DNA from: Ampelocalamus luodianensis
Taxonomy: Eukaryota > Streptophyta > Magnoliopsida > Poales > Poaceae
DNA: 64,000 bases
Assembly (NCBI GenBank): GCA_036346255.1
Contig: CM070619.1
Location: 36,958,342-37,022,341, forward strand
Direction: 5' to 3'
Within the stretch, counting starts at the first letter, position 1, and each line of letters starts with the position of its first letter. Under the pieces are notes generated by a model. It saw only the letters and a list, made by a program, of their open reading frames with translations. It had not been told where the DNA came from and searched no databases. The translations under genes and the position numbers were made by a program. Shown one piece after another: positions 24,301-36,053 of this stretch.

Positions 24301-27300
24301 GATCTAGCACTTCATTGAAAGCTATTGACGTCCTCTACAACTTTCTAGGAGACACCCGAGACTGAATCCGCGCTTAACTAAATCAAAACGTCCCTCTAAC
24401 GTGATCTGTCCCGAGGAGACAGAAAACCGACATTGCTTCAACAATTAATTATGCATCTAATTAGGGAAACAAGGATTACCCTTTGAAGAACCACCACCAA
24501 ACGTGATGAACACTCACCCCAGGCCACGATCCTCCTTCCCCTTTCCTCTTCCTCTTCTCTCCTTCTTCTTGGCGATCTATCTCCCGGCGAGCCTCCTTCT
24601 TCCTCCTCGACTCGCAGCGGGCAACATCTTCTTGGCTGCAGCAAGGGCTTCAAGGGAGGAGGAGATGCTGCTGGACATGGGGAGGCATAGGAGGAAAGAG
24701 GGGATGGGGCGGCCAAGGGGAGAGAGGAGGTGCGCCAAGAGGGAAGAGAAGGGTGGCTAGGGTTTTGGGGTTGGGCGCCCCCTTCTTTGGCCGGCCACCA
24801 TGGCCAAATGGGCCAAGGCCCAGGCCCAAGTTGCCCAAATAAAGCTGCAAACCCTCCGTTAACTGCGTAATTAAGTATTTTCTATTTGATCCTTCTCCTG
24901 GATCAATTTCTAAATAGTCCTTTTCTTCGAATATTCGGCTTTCTCTCAAAATCTACTCTGGAGTATTACAACCGATATCTAGGCATGGCTAAGCAATATT
25001 TATTCGAAATCTACTAAGTGACAAGAGCTCATCCAACGAACTCTAATCACAGCAAATAACCTAGGCTCGGGTAGTAGAGGATAAACATTTACCTACAGAT
25101 TATGCATCTAGAGGATTAACTAATCAATTTAACAACAAAATAGCAATGCATACATAGAAGTTAAACAAAATATTAGACTTTAAAAGTAATGGGATCAAAT
25201 GGGAAATGATCAAACTGCATGCCTGCTTGCTGTTGCTCAAACTGTTGCGGAGGATCGTTCTCGGGGTTACCGCAAATGTCGAAGCCTAAGCGAAAAGCAA
25301 AAAGACGCGAGAACAACCAATAAGACGAGCAACACTTAAACAAAAGAGCAAGCAAAAATTTATCCAATTGCGACGAAATTTATACACAAGGTAGTCTAAG
25401 GTCCTATCTAACCTTAGGAACAAGAACTAACTAAAAGGGATTAGTGAAGAAAAAAGATATGATCTAAATACTCATTTTCGGCCCAAATGCTACCCTTAAT
25501 TAGTACTGTTCATAAAATATTTTCTAGATTGATGTTGAATCTGAAATTTTTATGGTAGTTAGCTACTTGTATTATAAGGTTACATGTAAATTTTTGGGTC
25601 ATTTGTAGTTATATTGAAAGAGTTATGATTTGTCTAAATTGTTTAGGGTATTAAACTAAAATATGATCCTTATGATTTTTAAAACAGTAAAATTTGTGAA
25701 ACCAATTTTCCTAGCAAATAAACTAGCAGTGGAAGCTAATCCAATTGGATTCATACAAAAAAGAGCTATAGATAAAAAGATATGCATTTTACAAGTTTGC
25801 TAAAAGTTCTGAAAACAGTATTAAGTTCACTTGTTTACTATTTTTTAAAATGGTTTTCCGGGGTTGATCGTGGTCTACAATTATTTTTATATTTAAGTTC
25901 AAGGTATAAGGAAGCTAACAAAATTGGAATCATCTAAATTGGATCTATAGTTACAGAGACACAAAAATGACAAGACCCTAAAGTTCTTCAGTTTTTGGAC
26001 TTAGCATTTCCGGGGATTTTCCTAACACCCGGAGACGTGGACGATTGAGAGCCGTTGATCTCCGATCGGACGTCCCCGGTTGAACCCGAGCGACACAGGC
26101 ACTGAGCGCGCAGAAGAGGGCGGCGACGTGGAGAGCTGAGGGCCGTATATCTCTAGATCGGACGACCACTAACGAGCCACGTCGCCCCGACGCTACTGCC
26201 GCTCGTCCGACAACAGAGCCGAGCAAAACTCGAGCTCGCCGGGCGTGTCGCCGGCGAGGGAGCTCAGGGCGAGGCCCGGAAGGAGCTAAAACGGAAACCT
26301 ACTGCTATTACGCACCAGATGGCACCGGCGGCGAGGCCAATGGCGACCTGACGCGGCGGCGCGGTGGCGAGAGGCGGAGGGAGTGCTACGGCCGAAAACG
26401 AAAACGATGACATGGCTAAGCTACGCGCAAATGGACGGGTGCAAAAGCTATGACGGGGTCCTATGGACTTAACGCGACCAACCGGAGTCCATACGGTAGC
26501 CGGCGGCGAGCCGGAGGCTAACGGCGGCGGCGGCGCGACCGAAACAGGGGAACCACGCCACGGTGCAAAGAAAAGCTAAACGGGAAGAGCTTAAGCTCAC
26601 GAGGGTTCATCAAGATGATGACGGGGTTGGGGTGGACGGAGGATGAACGAGCAGCCCGGCGACAAGGATCGGGCGGTGCGGGATGCCTCAACGCGAGGGG
26701 CCGACTGGTCAAACTAGCAACACCGGTGGTACCATGAGCTTCGCAATACCACGTAGAATCTCCGGAGGAATGGATTGGAAATGGGAGTCTTACCGGTGCG
26801 GGAAGAATATGGAGATTTATGCAAATTTGGGGAAAACTCCGATTTCAGCACTCCTCCCGACGGAACCTGAATTGGAGTGGGGTTAAGCTCCACCAAGTGA
26901 GGCGAAGGTGAGGGAACGAGGGGAGCAAGAGAGCCACTGAACACCGCTCGCGCCAAAGCTCCGCGGCCGCAATGGCAGATGAGTCTTTGGGCGCTCTGAA
27001 CTCGCCGAGCTCGTAGAAGGTAACCAAGAGGTGAGGGATGGCGAAAAGATGCTCGGGAGGAAGCGGGAGCTTAAGTAGGCACGAGGAGCGAAGAGGGCAC
27101 CGTTGTCGCCTCGGGTTCTCACTGCGCTACGGCCGCCGTGAGCGACGGGAGCGCTTGAGACGACGACTAAACGGGCGGTGGAGGACAAGCATTTAATGCG
27201 CCGCAGAGCCGTTGACGAAGACGGAGGTGACGAGGCGCATCGCCGTCTCCCTCTCTCGCCGCCATGGCGCAGCACACGCGCGAGCGGAGCGAGGAATGAG

Positions 27301-28041
27301 ATGACGGAACGGCGTCCGATTTTGATCCAACGGCCGAGAATCGAGGGCAACCGAGGGGTCCGAATGCCTACGGATGCGAGCCGCTCGATGGAGATCCAAC
27401 GGTTAACACGCGATCGAGTTGAAGCGGCGTCGCAACGCCGACCGCCCGATTGAAATCCAACGATCCAGCGCGCGCGACCGCCGCCACGCCGGTGCGGTTA
27501 GTTGACTCGGCCGAGTCGATTGGCTCGAGCCCAGTCCGACTCGCACCGAGGAACAAGCAAACCGATTAGGGTTAGATTTTTGAACTGAGACTTTGGGGAT
27601 TTAATTGAGGCATCAAATCAACTCCAAAATTTATGAAATTTTGACTGGAGCTTCCTAACTTAAGGATTAACCTTCCATAAAATTTCCAGAGATTTTTGTG
27701 CACTGGGATTTTCTCAAGAAATTCCAGAAGGCTAATTCAAAGGTTTGACCAAGGTTTGACTTGTCTCTAAAATATTTCAAATATTTTCCAAAAATTATGA
27801 AATAATTCAGAGGTGTTACCAAGCAACCCTAGAACCCAGGGAAAATTATTACCAAGGGTTTGACATAAGATTTGACCAAGGAGGTTGTTGACTTGATAAA
27901 TGAGGCTTTTGATTTTGAATTTTCCAAAATTCTTTTACAAGAATTTTCAGAAAAGTTCCAAAAGCACAAGGATGTAAGAAAAGTTTTAATTTACCCTCAA
28001 TTTCTTACATTTGAAACACAAGCCAAAATGGGGATGTTACA
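21357..28041 (-). repeat. R1 3' LTR, split by a 2.24-kb insert
   Basis: The LTR runs from TGTGAGGACCCCGG to GGGGATGTTACA. It aligns block for block with 32626-36053 plus 49361-50341. The insert at 22728-24970 is absent from the other LTR, which reads straight through ACTACCGATATCTAGG near 33980. The palindrome CTATTCGAATAG near 22172 and the hairpin at 22037-22055 are present. Confidence 0.92.
22728..24970. mobile_element. Solo LTR-like insert with target duplication ACCGA
   Basis: The 2243-bp insert begins TGTAACACCCCAG and ends GAGTATTACA. The five bases ACCGA flank it at 22723-22727 and 24971-24975, and the empty site is preserved in R1's other LTR. TG...CA ends with a 5-bp duplication and no coding domain fit a solo LTR of a different gypsy family. 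The strand is uncertain: the TGTAACACCCC start resembles sense LTR starts here. A CT-rich patch at 24530-24610 and GGCCCAAGGCC words near 24810 are the only notable internal features. Confidence 0.8.
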
Positions 28042-28056
28042 AACCTCCCCCCTTAC
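28042..28056 (-). promoter_or_regulatory. R1 polypurine tract
   Basis: On the minus strand this is GTAAGGGGGGAGGTT directly before the 3' LTR start, the expected place and composition for the primer of plus-strand DNA synthesis. Confidence 0.88.
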
Positions 28057-28080
28057 AAAAATCCCGTCCCGAGATTTGGT

Positions 28081-28755
28081 TCACTCGGAAAAGAAAGAGG
28101 GGTAGTCTGCACGGAGACGATCTTCTCGCTCCCAAGTAGCCTCATCCTCGGAATGGTTTGACCACTGAACTTTAAGGAACTTGATGGTCTTGTTCCTTGT
28201 TCTTCGCTCAGCCTCCTCGAGTATGCGAACAGGGTGCTCGTGATAGGTCAAATCTTCCTGAACATCCAGGGTTTCCAACGGAGCTTCTTCTGTTGGAACA
28301 CGGAGGCACTTCTTAAGCTGGGACACATGGAACACATCATGTACCCCCGCAAGTGCAGCAGGCAACTCCAACTTGTAGGCAACAACTCCCTTCTTCTCGA
28401 TGACACGGTATGGACCGACATATCGAGGAGCCAACTTGCCCTTGACACCAAAACGATGGTGACCTTTCAGAGGGGAAACCTTGAGATAAACGAAGTCATT
28501 GGGCTCAAAGCTCAACTCACGACGACGGCGATCCGCATAGCTCTTTTGCCTGGATTGAGCTGTGCGTAAGCGATCACGAATGAGCTGGACTTGACTCTCG
28601 GCCTCATTAATCGCGTCCGGGCCAAAGAAAGGTCTTTCACCGGTCTCAGACCAGTTCAACGGGGTTCTACACTTTCTCCCGTATAAGGCCTCGAATGGTG
28701 CCATGCCGAGACTGGCTTGGAAACTGTTGTTGTAAGAAAACTCGGCGAATGGCAA
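28081..28755 (-). pseudogene. R1 integrase C-terminus with GPY/F segment and chromodomain
   Basis: An open frame of 224 codons ends in TGA at the 3' end of the internal region. It starts within the end of the integrase core (AEFSYNNSFQ...APFEALYGRKCRTP, residues 3-32). It continues through the GPY/F-type segment (LAPRYVGPYRVIEKKG, about 108-123) and HDVFHVSQLKKCL (139-151). It ends in a chromodomain-like tail (PVRILEEAERRTRNKTIKFL, then WSNHSEDEATWERED, about 175-212). Such a tail defines chromoviruses and is thought to guide insertion into marked chromatin. The layout suits the Tekay/Del clade. The upstream integrase core is missing in R1, so this is a truncated pol end. Confidence 0.88.
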
Positions 28756-28910
28756 GCACTTCTCCCAATGCTTCCCAAAGGAAAGGACACAAGCTCACGA
28801 CACCATGCTCATCTTCGGAGAAGCACTTGGCTGTTCCATTCTTGACATTTTCCTTGATACGTTCACCTAACATCCGATCGCCGCCGACTGATCCGATCCA
28901 CCAAGGTTGG
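28756..28910 (-). pseudogene. R1 integrase deletion junction
   Basis: The words GGCAAGCACTTCTCCC (28751) and GGGAACCATGCTCAACC (about 28937) are some 180 bases apart here. In R4 the same two words are about 770 bases apart (60719 and 61487). Roughly 590 bases are therefore missing from R1, with the junction near 28788. They include the zinc-binding HHCC segment and most of the DDE catalytic core. Confidence 0.8.
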
Positions 28911-29912
28911 TCAGACAACCAAGGCAGCGAGGGAACCATGCTCAACCAAACCCAAGTTGAGACGCTGGAACTCCTCCAGCAGAGGGGGCTGAGGCTCTTG
29001 GAGCAACAATGCATTGCAATGCGCTTTGCGACTAAGCGCATCCGCAACGACATTGGCCTTGCCCGGATGGTAGTGAATACCCATGTCATAGTCCTTAATC
29101 AACTCCAACCATCTCCTTTGCCTGAGGTTCAGATCTGGTTGGGTGAATAAATACTTTAAGCTTTTGTGATCTGAATACACTTCACAACGTTTACCGATTA
29201 GGTAATGTCGCCAAATCTTAAGTGCATGAATCACAGCGGCCAACTCCAAGTCATGGGTAGGATAGTTGAGTTCATGAGGTCTCAATTGCCTTGATGCATA
29301 GGCCACTACCTTGCCTTCTTGCATAAGGACACAACCGAGGCCTCGACGAGAAGCATCAGAAAAGATATCGAAGCTTTGACGGACATCGGGGAGAACAAGA
29401 ACGGGAGCGGTGGTCAATCGCTTCTTAAGAGCTTGGAAACTTTCCTCGCAATCAGCGGACCACGAGAACTTATTGTCCTTCTTGAGCAACTCCGTCATCG
29501 GCTTCGCTATCTTGGAGAATTTCTCGATAAATCGATGATAGTATCCCGCTAAACCAAGAAAACTCCGAACTTCGGTGACCGAAGTGGGCTGACTCCAGGA
29601 AAGCACATCGCTGATCTTGCTAGGATCCACAACCATGCCTCCCGCCGAAAGAACATGGCCTAAGAAGGCTACTTCCTTCAACCAGAATGCGCACTTGCTG
29701 AACTTCGCATACAGCTTGTGCTCGCGAAGCTTGCCCAACTCAAGCCTCAGATGCTCGGCGTGTTCCTCCTCGCTCTTGGAGTAGATAAGGATATCATCGA
29801 TGAAGACCACAACGAACCTATCCAAATACTCCATGAACACCGAATTCATGAGGTTCATGAACAAGGCTGGAGCATTGGTTAAGCCGAAAGACATGACGGT
29901 ATACTCGGACAA
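28911..29912 (-). pseudogene. R1 reverse transcriptase palm/thumb plus RNase H
   Basis: This is the longest open frame in the window, 333 codons. It opens in the palm of reverse transcriptase ([15 protein letters not shown], residues 4-18), with the catalytic FIDD box at 37-40. It then runs through the connection ([19 protein letters not shown], 115-133) into RNase H. The acidic set is visible at Asp186 (SDASRRG), Glu223 (DLELAA), Asp248 (YSDHKSL) and Asp291 (VADALSR). The order RT then RNase H before integrase identifies Ty3/gypsy rather than copia. The frame lacks the fingers region and motif A, which lie in another frame at 29913-30340. The Met is therefore not a true start and the product is a fragment of a polyprotein. 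Confidence 0.9.
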
Positions 29913-30770
29913 GCCATAACGAGTAGAAAAAGCCGTCTTTGGGATATCCTCGGTCGAATCCGAACTTGATGATATCCCACTCTCAAATCAATCTTGGAGA
30001 AGACTCGAGCTCCGATTAATTGATCAAGAGGTCATCGACACGGGCAAAGGGTACTTGTTCTTTACCGTTACTTCATTAAGTGGACGGTAATCAACGCACA
30101 TGCGCAGCGTCTTGTCCTTCTTCGACAAAGATTGCCGAGCATCCCGAGGAGATGAGCTAGAGGCGGATGAAACCCTTCTCTTGAAGCTCACCCACCGCTT
30201 CTTCAACTCCACCAACTCAATTGGGTCCATCAGTGAGGCCTCTTTGAAATCGGGCGACGGGAACCAACTCAATGACAAACTCGAGGTCTCGAACTGGTGG
30301 CATCCCTGGAAGGTCGTCGGGAAAGACATCAACAAAGTCACATACCACTAGGACTTCACTAATATCTAGAGCTGTCTTCGCTTCAAGCGCGAAGAGATGC
30401 GGATCCCGCAGCTTCGGCGAAAAGCGAACCTGCTCGCCAGAAGGACTGGTGAGGTAGATGAGCCTCCTAGCGCAATCAATTTGTCTCATGTGCTGAGACA
30501 ACCAATCCATGCCTAGGATTACATCTAAGCTCGCCGATCGAAGGAGGATAAGGTTTGCTAAGAATCCTACCCCCTCTATCTCAACAGGGACATCCCTACA
30601 CTCAGACTCAGCTCTCAACTCCGAACCGGGAGAGCGAATGAGCAGCGGGACCAACAATGGGGTAAAACGAAGACCCCCCACCACAAAGAAAAGACTCGAA
30701 ACAAACGAATGAGATGCGCTGAATCAAACAAAGCAGAAAGGCGGAAAGAGTTAACCGAAGGGTACCCAAC
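29913..30770 (-). pseudogene. R1 protease and N-terminal reverse transcriptase, frameshifted
   Basis: Several minus-strand frames in series give the missing upstream part. RT text ([19 protein letters not shown]) lies at 30024-30341. Protease-side text (LDVILGMDWLSQH, then [20 protein letters not shown]) lies at 30217-30684. Near 30715 a LFDS word is followed by a broken remainder of the aspartic protease active site, where a base is missing after GATTCAG. At least three frame changes are needed to read through, so no functional enzyme is encoded as written. Confidence 0.78.
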
Positions 30771-31863
30771 ACGACGCCGGTGCCTCTGTGCCTCCTCCGC
30801 GGAGATGAGGTTGACGCGGCCACTACCCACGCCTTGGGTAGCGGGACAACCTTCTCGATCACGGGAGGACCACCTCCTCGCCCGCGCCCTCCATTAGGAC
30901 GCGGGGCGCTCGATCTGTTAGGGCAACTATTGGCATAATGCCCTTCGGTTGCATGAAAAGCAAGTGACCCCAGGCCGGATTGTGGGGCCACTCGCTGTTC
31001 GCAGCGCCGCGGATCGGGGCACGCGGCTGCGGAGGGTGAGGAGCTGGTGCCGGCGGCCTCGGTGGTAGTGAAGCCACGTAACGGGCCTCGGGCGGGCCCG
31101 ACACGGGGGCGGAGAGGCCGGCTGTGGCGGACCGCTAGGCCTCCCACTTGCGCTATGGACTCGCCACGCCTTCTCCTTGTGCTCAGCAACAATGGCCTTG
31201 TCCACCAAGGCACGAAAGTCGACAAAGTCCACAATGGAGAGCTTGTCTTGCGCTCCTCGAGACAAGCCCTCCATGAACTTCTCTGCTTGGCCTCATCGGT
31301 GGCCACCTCGGATGGAGCATAACGAGCCAAGTGGTTGAACTCGCATGTACTCCATCACCGACTTACGCCTTGCTTGAGCGCGAAACTCCTTCTTCTTCAC
31401 TTCATCAAGCGGTAGGGATGTGAGCTCGACGAACGCCGTCCGAACTCATCCCAAGAGACAAGGTGGGCCGCGGGCTGCATGGCCAAGAAATTCTCCCACT
31501 GTGAGAGTGCCGCCCGCGGTGATGGGAGGCAAAGAGTGCCCTGTCCCGGTCGAGCATCGAGCAACGCCGAGCTTACGCTCAACCTCGACGCAGCCACCAT
31601 CCGCGTCAATGGGTCCTCGGACACGAGAACGTGGGGGCCGAGTGCGAAGAAACTCACCAAACCCCACGAGATCGATGTCCGCCCGCCCGGATCCCGAGGT
31701 ACCGATCGGGGCGGAGGTGTTATGCGCAATAACATCCAGCAGACCCTCCTGCCCTCACGAGCAGTTGCGCTCGATCGAAGAAGGACCTCGACCATGGTCG
31801 GAGGAGGCGAAGCTCCTCATCCAAACCAGTTTCGACCACGGCCGCCACGAGTACCTCCACCAT
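30771..31863 (-). pseudogene. R1 gag, frameshifted
   Basis: The probable start is the ATG at 31863. Gag text is recognisable as LSIVDFVDFRALVDKAIVAEHK (about 31180-31260), which comes before a proline- and arginine-rich linker. A CCHC zinc knuckle near 30940-30990 is split between two frames: CFSCN lies in one and EGHYANSCP in the next. Gag forms the particle around the RNA and the knuckle binds nucleic acid. The frame is broken several times, mostly in GC-rich parts. R4 shows the same text with the same break in the knuckle. Confidence 0.7.
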
Positions 31864-32625
31864 CCTGATTCAAGAAATTTAGGTTAGAAACCAAAGCACT
31901 AATACTAGAAGTTGTTGAAAGCGAAAAGCTAACGATTAGGGGAATGAGATATCACCCTAACCGAAAGCCAAAAACAGCAAGTATACAAACTTTAAATGTT
32001 TCCAAAGAAGCTCCAAAACAGCAAGGAAACTCCAAACCAAGCTCAACTTCTCAATGCCATTAACCCGTATTGAATGAACGAGTAATAGTGTGAGAAGATA
32101 AAAATTTCAGCACACTACAACAAGGCTAACACTACTCGAGAGCAAAATTAAACTAGCGAAATAAGTGTTAGATACTTAGCCAACTAGTATCACATCTTAC
32201 CCTTTTATGCCCACAAGTTTTAATTGATTAACCTCTCATTTTCTACCCTATTTAGAACCTTTGAGCTTGTTGTCCTGAACCGAATGATCGCTGTCCGATT
32301 TTGCATCCAAGCCTCCTAGCCAAACCTTCAACTCCGAAGCTTCAAAATCTTGTAGAGGCGGCTAACATTTCAATTTGCCAAACTCATTGGTTCCCAAAAC
32401 CCAATTAATCGATAACAACTATCTTTGGAGGGAAGGAGAGGAAAACAACTTTTAAAACTCAATTTAGAGTACGATGAGAGAAGAAAGCTAAGATAGGTAA
32501 GGAATAAAATCTGAGAATTTACTTAAGCTTTCATAATTATTTGATATTTTGAAAATAAGGTTTTCAAAATATCCTAAGGACGACAAGCTTGGGTTACTAC
32601 GGTTGGAATGGCTCGATACCAACTT
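31864..32625 (-). other. R1 leader and primer binding site
   Basis: This untranslated leader lies between 5' LTR and gag. The primer site at 32609-32621 reads TGGTATCGAGCCA on the minus strand, one base short of the initiator-Met consensus that is intact at 73-86. The AT-rich rest has no feature I can support. Confidence 0.75.
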
Positions 32626-35600
32626 TGTGAGGACCCGGTTTATTCAAATTGTACTTTTAACCATCCAGATTGGTCCTAACGGTACAAATCAAATAAACCA
32701 AGCCTCGAGATATGTATACTTCCTGCAGTGCAGATACACACCTGTTACAAAATCATGCATTAATTCCATTCATACACATAGAGCGAAGCAAAAGCAACAA
32801 GCGAAAGACATAGATAATATAAAGAGAGTTAGTACAAAAGAGAGGCCGCCCTAAAAGACATACAAATAGATAAATACACAAATGAAGCAAATGGCCATAA
32901 GATGGCGATAAATAGAAGCCAATCGGTGTGCCTTTCACCCACAAGGCAACCAACCGGACCGCCAAGCTAATCGTCCCAAACAAATGCAAGAACACACTCA
33001 CAAAAGTGAGGCCCTTGGGGCTCACCTTCTTCCTCTGCAACAATTAATATTAAGCAAAGTAGATGAGTACAAAATTATTTTTGTACTCGCAAGACCGACG
33101 TGAGATAACAAAACTATAATTAACTACATGCAAGCTTTATTTAAGTGGATGAGGCTCGACTTATTTTCAAAGATAAAGCAAGTTTTCATTTGCAATAGGG
33201 TAATAGATTCAAAGCAAGTTTGCAATTAACTTTTATTGTTCAAATAAAAGAGAGACAATTATAACAATAGATAGATGACAACACCAACCTAGAAGTGACT
33301 AACCCATAGTCACCACAACAATAGCATGAAGTACCCTTCATACCACCCATGTCAAGTTTAAGTTTTTAAAAGGTTGTAGTCTAGTTCTTGTGGGAAATAA
33401 CCAAGCGTGTCCATAACCTAGGACGAGGCTATTCGAATAGTTTTAACTGCGAGGTGTACCAATGTACCCACACGATAGACCGCCTTTCCACCACCCACGG
33501 TTAGCACACTTCCTTTGGTATGCGTGCATGGCTAAGTCTAACAAGACGCTTTCCAATGGACGATGCTAATTAAGAGCCGCAACCCACGGAGAAAGACACA
33601 TTAGACAGCCCTAACCGGTCCGCTAATGCTCCTCCAAACACCACAAACACACACACACAGGAACACACCCACCGACCAGCTCATAATTAACACCTTCCAA
33701 AGTACTTAGTCAAGAGAGGTTCCATATCCCCCTTGTGTGGTTAGCACGCAACAATTGCTTGGATCAATGGCACAAGTAACTCGGTCCTTAGGGACTTAGG
33801 TATCATTCCACTCACACCCAACAGATCACACCAACATACCATTGTGCCCAAGCCAAGATATAATTTTTGTTTTCAGTTTTTGATTTGCAAATTGGTAAAA
33901 CACAAGGGTTGGACATAATGGAATAATAATAGCATTTGTGTGATCAAGATCACCGACTAAGTCGATGATCGACCAATACTACCGATATCTAGGCATGGCT
34001 AAGCAATATTTATTCGAAATCTACTAAGTTACAAGAGCTCATCAAACGAACTCTAATCACAGCAAATAACCTAGGCTCAGGTAGTAGAGGATAAACATTT
34101 ACCTACAGATTATGCATCTAGAGGATTAACTAATCAATTTAACAACAAAATAGCAATGCATACATAGAAGTTAAACAAAATATTAGACTTTAAAAGTAAT
34201 GGGATCAAATGGGAAATGATCAAACTGCTTGCCTGCTTGCTGTTTCTCAAACTATTGCGGAGGATCGTTCTCGGGGTTACCGCAAATGTCGAAGCCTAAG
34301 CGAAAAGCAAAAAGACGCGAGAACAACCAATAAGACGAGCAACACTTAAACAAAAGAGCAAGCAAAAATTTATCCAATTGCGACGAAATTTATACACAAG
34401 GTAGTCTAAGGTCCTATCTAACCTTAGGAACAAGAACTAACTAAAAGGGATTAGTGAAGAAAAAGATATGATCTAAATACTCATTTTCGGCCAAAATGCT
34501 ACCCTTAATTAGTACTGTTCATAAAATATTTCCTATATTGATTTTGAAGCTGAAATTTTTATGGTAGTTAGCTACTGGTATTATAAGGTTACTTGTAAAT
34601 TTTTGGGTCATTTGGAGTTATATTGAAAGAGTTATGATTTGTCTAAATTGTTTAGGGTATTAAACTAAAATATGATCCTTATGATTTTTATAACAGTAAA
34701 ATTTGTGAAACCAATTTTCCTACCAAACACACTAGCAGTGGAAGCTAATCCAATTGGATTCATACAAAAAAGAGCTATAGATAAAAAGATATGCATTTTA
34801 CAAGTTTGCTAAAAGTTCGATAAAATGATTAAGTTCACTTGTTTACTATTTTGAAAACGGTTTTCCAGGGTTCATCGTGGTCTACAATTATTTTTATATT
34901 TAAGTTCAAGGTATAAGGAAGCTAACAAAATTGGAATCATCTAAATTGGATCTATAGTTACAGAGACACAAAATGACAAGACCCTAAAGTTCTTCGCTTT
35001 TGGACTTAGCATTTCGGGGATTTTCCTAACACCGGAGACGTGACGATTGAGAGCCGTTGATCTCCGATCGGACGCGTCCCCGCTGAACCCAAGTGACACG
35101 AGCAATCGAGCGCAGAAGAGGCGCGGCGTGGAGAGGCGAGGTCGTAGATCTCTAGATCGACGACCACTAACGAGCCACGCCGCCCCGACTGCTGCCGCTC
35201 GTCCGACAACGAGCCGAGCAAAACTCGAGCTCGCCGGGCGTGTCGCGGCGAGGAGCTCGTGGCGAGGCCGGAAGGAGCTAAACGCGAAACTCATCGCTAT
35301 TACGCACTGGATGGCACCGCAGCGAGGCCAACGGCGACTGACGCGCGCGCGGCGAGAGGCGCGAGGGAGTGCTACGGCCGCGAAAACAATGACATGGCTA
35401 AGCTACGCGCAAATGGACGGGTGCAAAGCTATGACGGGTCCTATGGACTTAACGCGACCAACCGAGTCCATACGGTAGCGCGGCGAGCCTGAGGCTAACA
35501 GCGGCGGCGCGCGATCAAACAGTGGAACCACGCCACTGCGAGCAAAAAAGCTAAACGGGAAGAGCTTAAGCTCACCGGGTTCATCAAGATGATGACGGGT

Positions 35601-36053
35601 TGGGGTGGACGGAGGATGAACGGAGCAGCCCGCAACGAGGATCGTGGCGGTGCTGGGATGCCTCAACGCGAGGGGCCGAGTGGGTCAAACTAGCAACACC
35701 GGGTGGTACCATGTGCCGCCAATACCACGAGAAGCTCCGAGGAATGGATTGGGAAATGGGAGTCTTACCGTGCCGGGAAGAAGATGGAGATTGCGGCAAA
35801 TTTGGGGAAAACTCCGATTTCAGCAGCTCCTCCCATGTAACCTAAAATGGAGTGGGGTTAAGCTCCGCTGAAGTGAGGCGAAGGTGAGGGAACGAGGGGG
35901 GAGCAAGAGAGCCACTGGAACACCGTCGGCGCCAAAAGCTCCGCGGCCGGCAATGGCAGAGATGAGTGCTGGGGCGCTTAGAACTCGCTCGAGCTCAGAG
36001 AAGGTAACCAAGAGGTGAGGGATGGCGAAAAGATGCTCAGGGAGGAAGCGGGG

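Noticed and set aside
24503..24760. Open frame in the solo LTR insert with an MNTHPRPRSS start
   Set aside because: It is low-complexity CT/GA-rich text inside an LTR-like insert with a clear target duplication. No domain.
28695..29150. Plus-strand 151-codon frame
   Set aside because: It is the antisense shadow of R1 pol (RNase H and the integrase junction).
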